Shown here: in pieces, positions 13,587-14,455 of the stretch
How positions within the stretch are numbered: position 1 is the first letter of the stretch
How the letters are laid out: each line of letters begins with the position of its first letter
DNA from: Actinomycetota bacterium
GTDB lineage: Bacteria > Actinomycetota > Thermoleophilia > Solirubrobacterales > Thermoleophilaceae
DNA: 14,455 nucleotides
Reading direction: 5' to 3'
NCBI GenBank assembly: GCA_005883295.1
Contig: VAWV01000213.1
Location: 1-14,455 of the forward strand
Made by a program: the position numbers and the translations under genes
Notes under the pieces: model-generated
What the model was told of the DNA's origin: nothing
Seen by the model: the letters and a program-made list of their open reading frames with translations, nothing else
Database searches by the model: none

Positions 13587-14455
13587 GTGGCGACGGCCTT
13601 CGACGACATCCGCCCGCCGTCGGCCGACGTGATCGCCGACTGCGTGCACTGCGGGTTCTGCCTACCGACGTGCCCCACCTACTCGCTCTGGGACGAGGAG
13701 ATGGACTCGCCGCGGGGCCGGATCGTCTTGATGAACGCCGGACTCGAGGAGGGAAGCGACCTTTCGCGCACGCTGGTCACGCACATCGACCAGTGCCTCG
13801 GGTGCATGGCGTGCGTCACGGCGTGCCCCTCGGGTGTCCGGTACGACCAGCTGATCGAGGACACCCGGTCGCAGATCGAGCGGAACTTCGACCGGTCGCC
13901 CTGGGAGCGGCTGGTGCGCAGCGCGATCTTCGCCACCTTCCCGCACCCGAACCGGATGCGTGCGCTCGCCCCGCTGATCGCGGCCGGGCACGCTCTCGGC
14001 CTGGCGCGAGCCACGCGCAGGCGGCGCGGCGGGCTGCTCGGACGGCTCCCCCGCCTCCGCACGATGCTGGAGCTGTCCCCGCGACGCTCGCCCGAGCCGC
14101 CGCCGCCATCCGTGACCCCCGCCCGCGGCGAGCGGCGCGCACGGGTCGGGCTGCTCCAGGGCTGCGTACAGAGAGTGTTCTTCAGCGGCGTGAACGCGGC
14201 GACCGCGCGCGTCCTGGCGGCCGACGGATACGAGGTGGTGGCGCCGGCCGAGCCGCGCTGCTGCGGTGCGCTCCAGCTCCACGCGGGGGACGACGGCCCA
14301 GCCCGCGCGCTCGCGCGGCTGACCATCGAGGCATTCGAGGGCTGCGACGTGGTGGCCGTGAACGCGGCGGGTTGCGGCTCGGCGATGAAGGACTACGCCC
14401 ACCTCCTGCGCGACGATCCGGAGTGGGCCGAGCGAGCGGCCGCGTTCTCGGCTCG
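13587..14455 (+). CDS. glcF: glycolate oxidase iron-sulfur subunit GlcF, C-terminus beyond window
   Basis: 289 residues are visible and the frame is open at the right edge. Two ferredoxin-type [4Fe-4S] motifs lie at the N-terminus: CVHCGFCLPTCP (Cys19, 22, 25, 29) and CLGCMACVTACP (Cys70, 73, 76, 80). A CCG-type (DUF224) cysteine-rich domain begins with GLLQGCVQRVFF and has its first CCG at 225-227 (PRCCGALQLHAG), then NAAGCGSAMKDY. The second CCG repeat should lie outside the window. GlcF takes electrons from the GlcD/GlcE flavins and passes them to the quinone pool. A 30-residue Arg/Pro-rich linker (about 143-182) joins the two parts. The GTG start lies 4 bp after the glcE stop and is the only start that includes the full first cluster with a normal leader. 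It completes the glcD-glcE-glcF operon. Confidence 0.92.
   Translation, partial: MATAFDDIRPPSADVIADCVHCGFCLPTCPTYSLWDEEMDSPRGRIVLMNAGLEEGSDLSRTLVTHIDQCLGCMACVTACPSGVRYDQLIEDTRSQIERNFDRSPWERLVRSAIFATFPHPNRMRALAPLIAAGHALGLARATRRRRGGLLGRLPRLRTMLELSPRRSPEPPPPSVTPARGERRARVGLLQGCVQRVFFSGVNAATARVLAADGYEVVAPAEPRCCGALQLHAGDDGPARALARLTIEAFEGCDVVAVNAAGCGSAMKDYAHLLRDDPEWAERAAAFSA

Noticed and set aside
12391..13632. Long arginine-rich frame across glcE
   Set aside because: Its composition is typical of a shadow frame in GC-rich DNA. The overlapping glcE frame has clear FAD-binding motifs.
13662..14402. Minus-strand frames opposite glcF
   Set aside because: The plus strand encodes two perfect [4Fe-4S] motifs and a CCG domain; the antisense translations show no domain.

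Overview
The window is very GC-rich bacterial DNA from a high-GC actinobacterium-like genome. The protein types fit class Thermoleophilia (Solirubrobacterales/Gaiellales-like): a DUF3352-type lipoprotein, a pilin-like tail ending in SDGTW, a single-ORF rve transposase with an RRRWTY motif, and a glcD-glcE-glcF oxidase cluster. The taxonomic call is inference from protein style only.

Left part (1-3066), accessory and decaying DNA. It holds the C-terminal end of a PD40/TolB-like beta-propeller protein, a membrane-anchored protein with a pilin-like C-terminus, and the last ~98 residues of a tyrosine recombinase. The recombinase is cut by a complete insertion sequence at 1838-2994, which has 18-bp perfect terminal inverted repeats. 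The transposase in that IS is dead: one nonsense codon and three 1-nt frameshifts.

Middle part (3067-5248), a tRNA-targeted integration scar. The 3' 42 nt of the tRNA-Phe(GAA) gene at 5176-5248, from the anticodon loop to the discriminator base, is repeated exactly at 3067-3108. The 2.1 kb between holds one intact gene, a GT39-type membrane glycosyltransferase. It also has repeat-rich arms next to each core: GGATA three times at 10-bp spacing on the left, and a 30-bp tandem duplication plus a 16-bp palindrome on the right. The recombinase remnant lies outside this interval, which suggests two elements once sat in tandem at this tRNA.

Right part (5308-14455), chromosome-like. It starts with a glyoxalase I-like gene overlapping a DUF3352-type lipoprotein gene. 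Convergent to these is a YprA/MrfA-type DEAH helicase split into four reading frames. Next come a HAD-IIB phosphatase (mannosyl-3-phosphoglycerate phosphatase-like), a six-helix membrane protein with a strong Shine-Dalgarno sequence and a good promoter candidate, and two tandem GC hairpins. The window ends in glcD-glcE-glcF, the FAD and Fe-S subunits of glycolate oxidase; glcF runs off the right edge.

The most unusual feature of the right part is that the helicase has three small internal deletions and glcD has one. Each removes a conserved block of roughly 38 to 70 nt and shifts the frame, while the neighbouring genes are intact. This is either recent inactivation or an assembly artefact at GC-rich sites. 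I did not find a convincing new defence or other multi-gene system; the tandem tRNA-Phe integration scar is the best candidate for follow-up.
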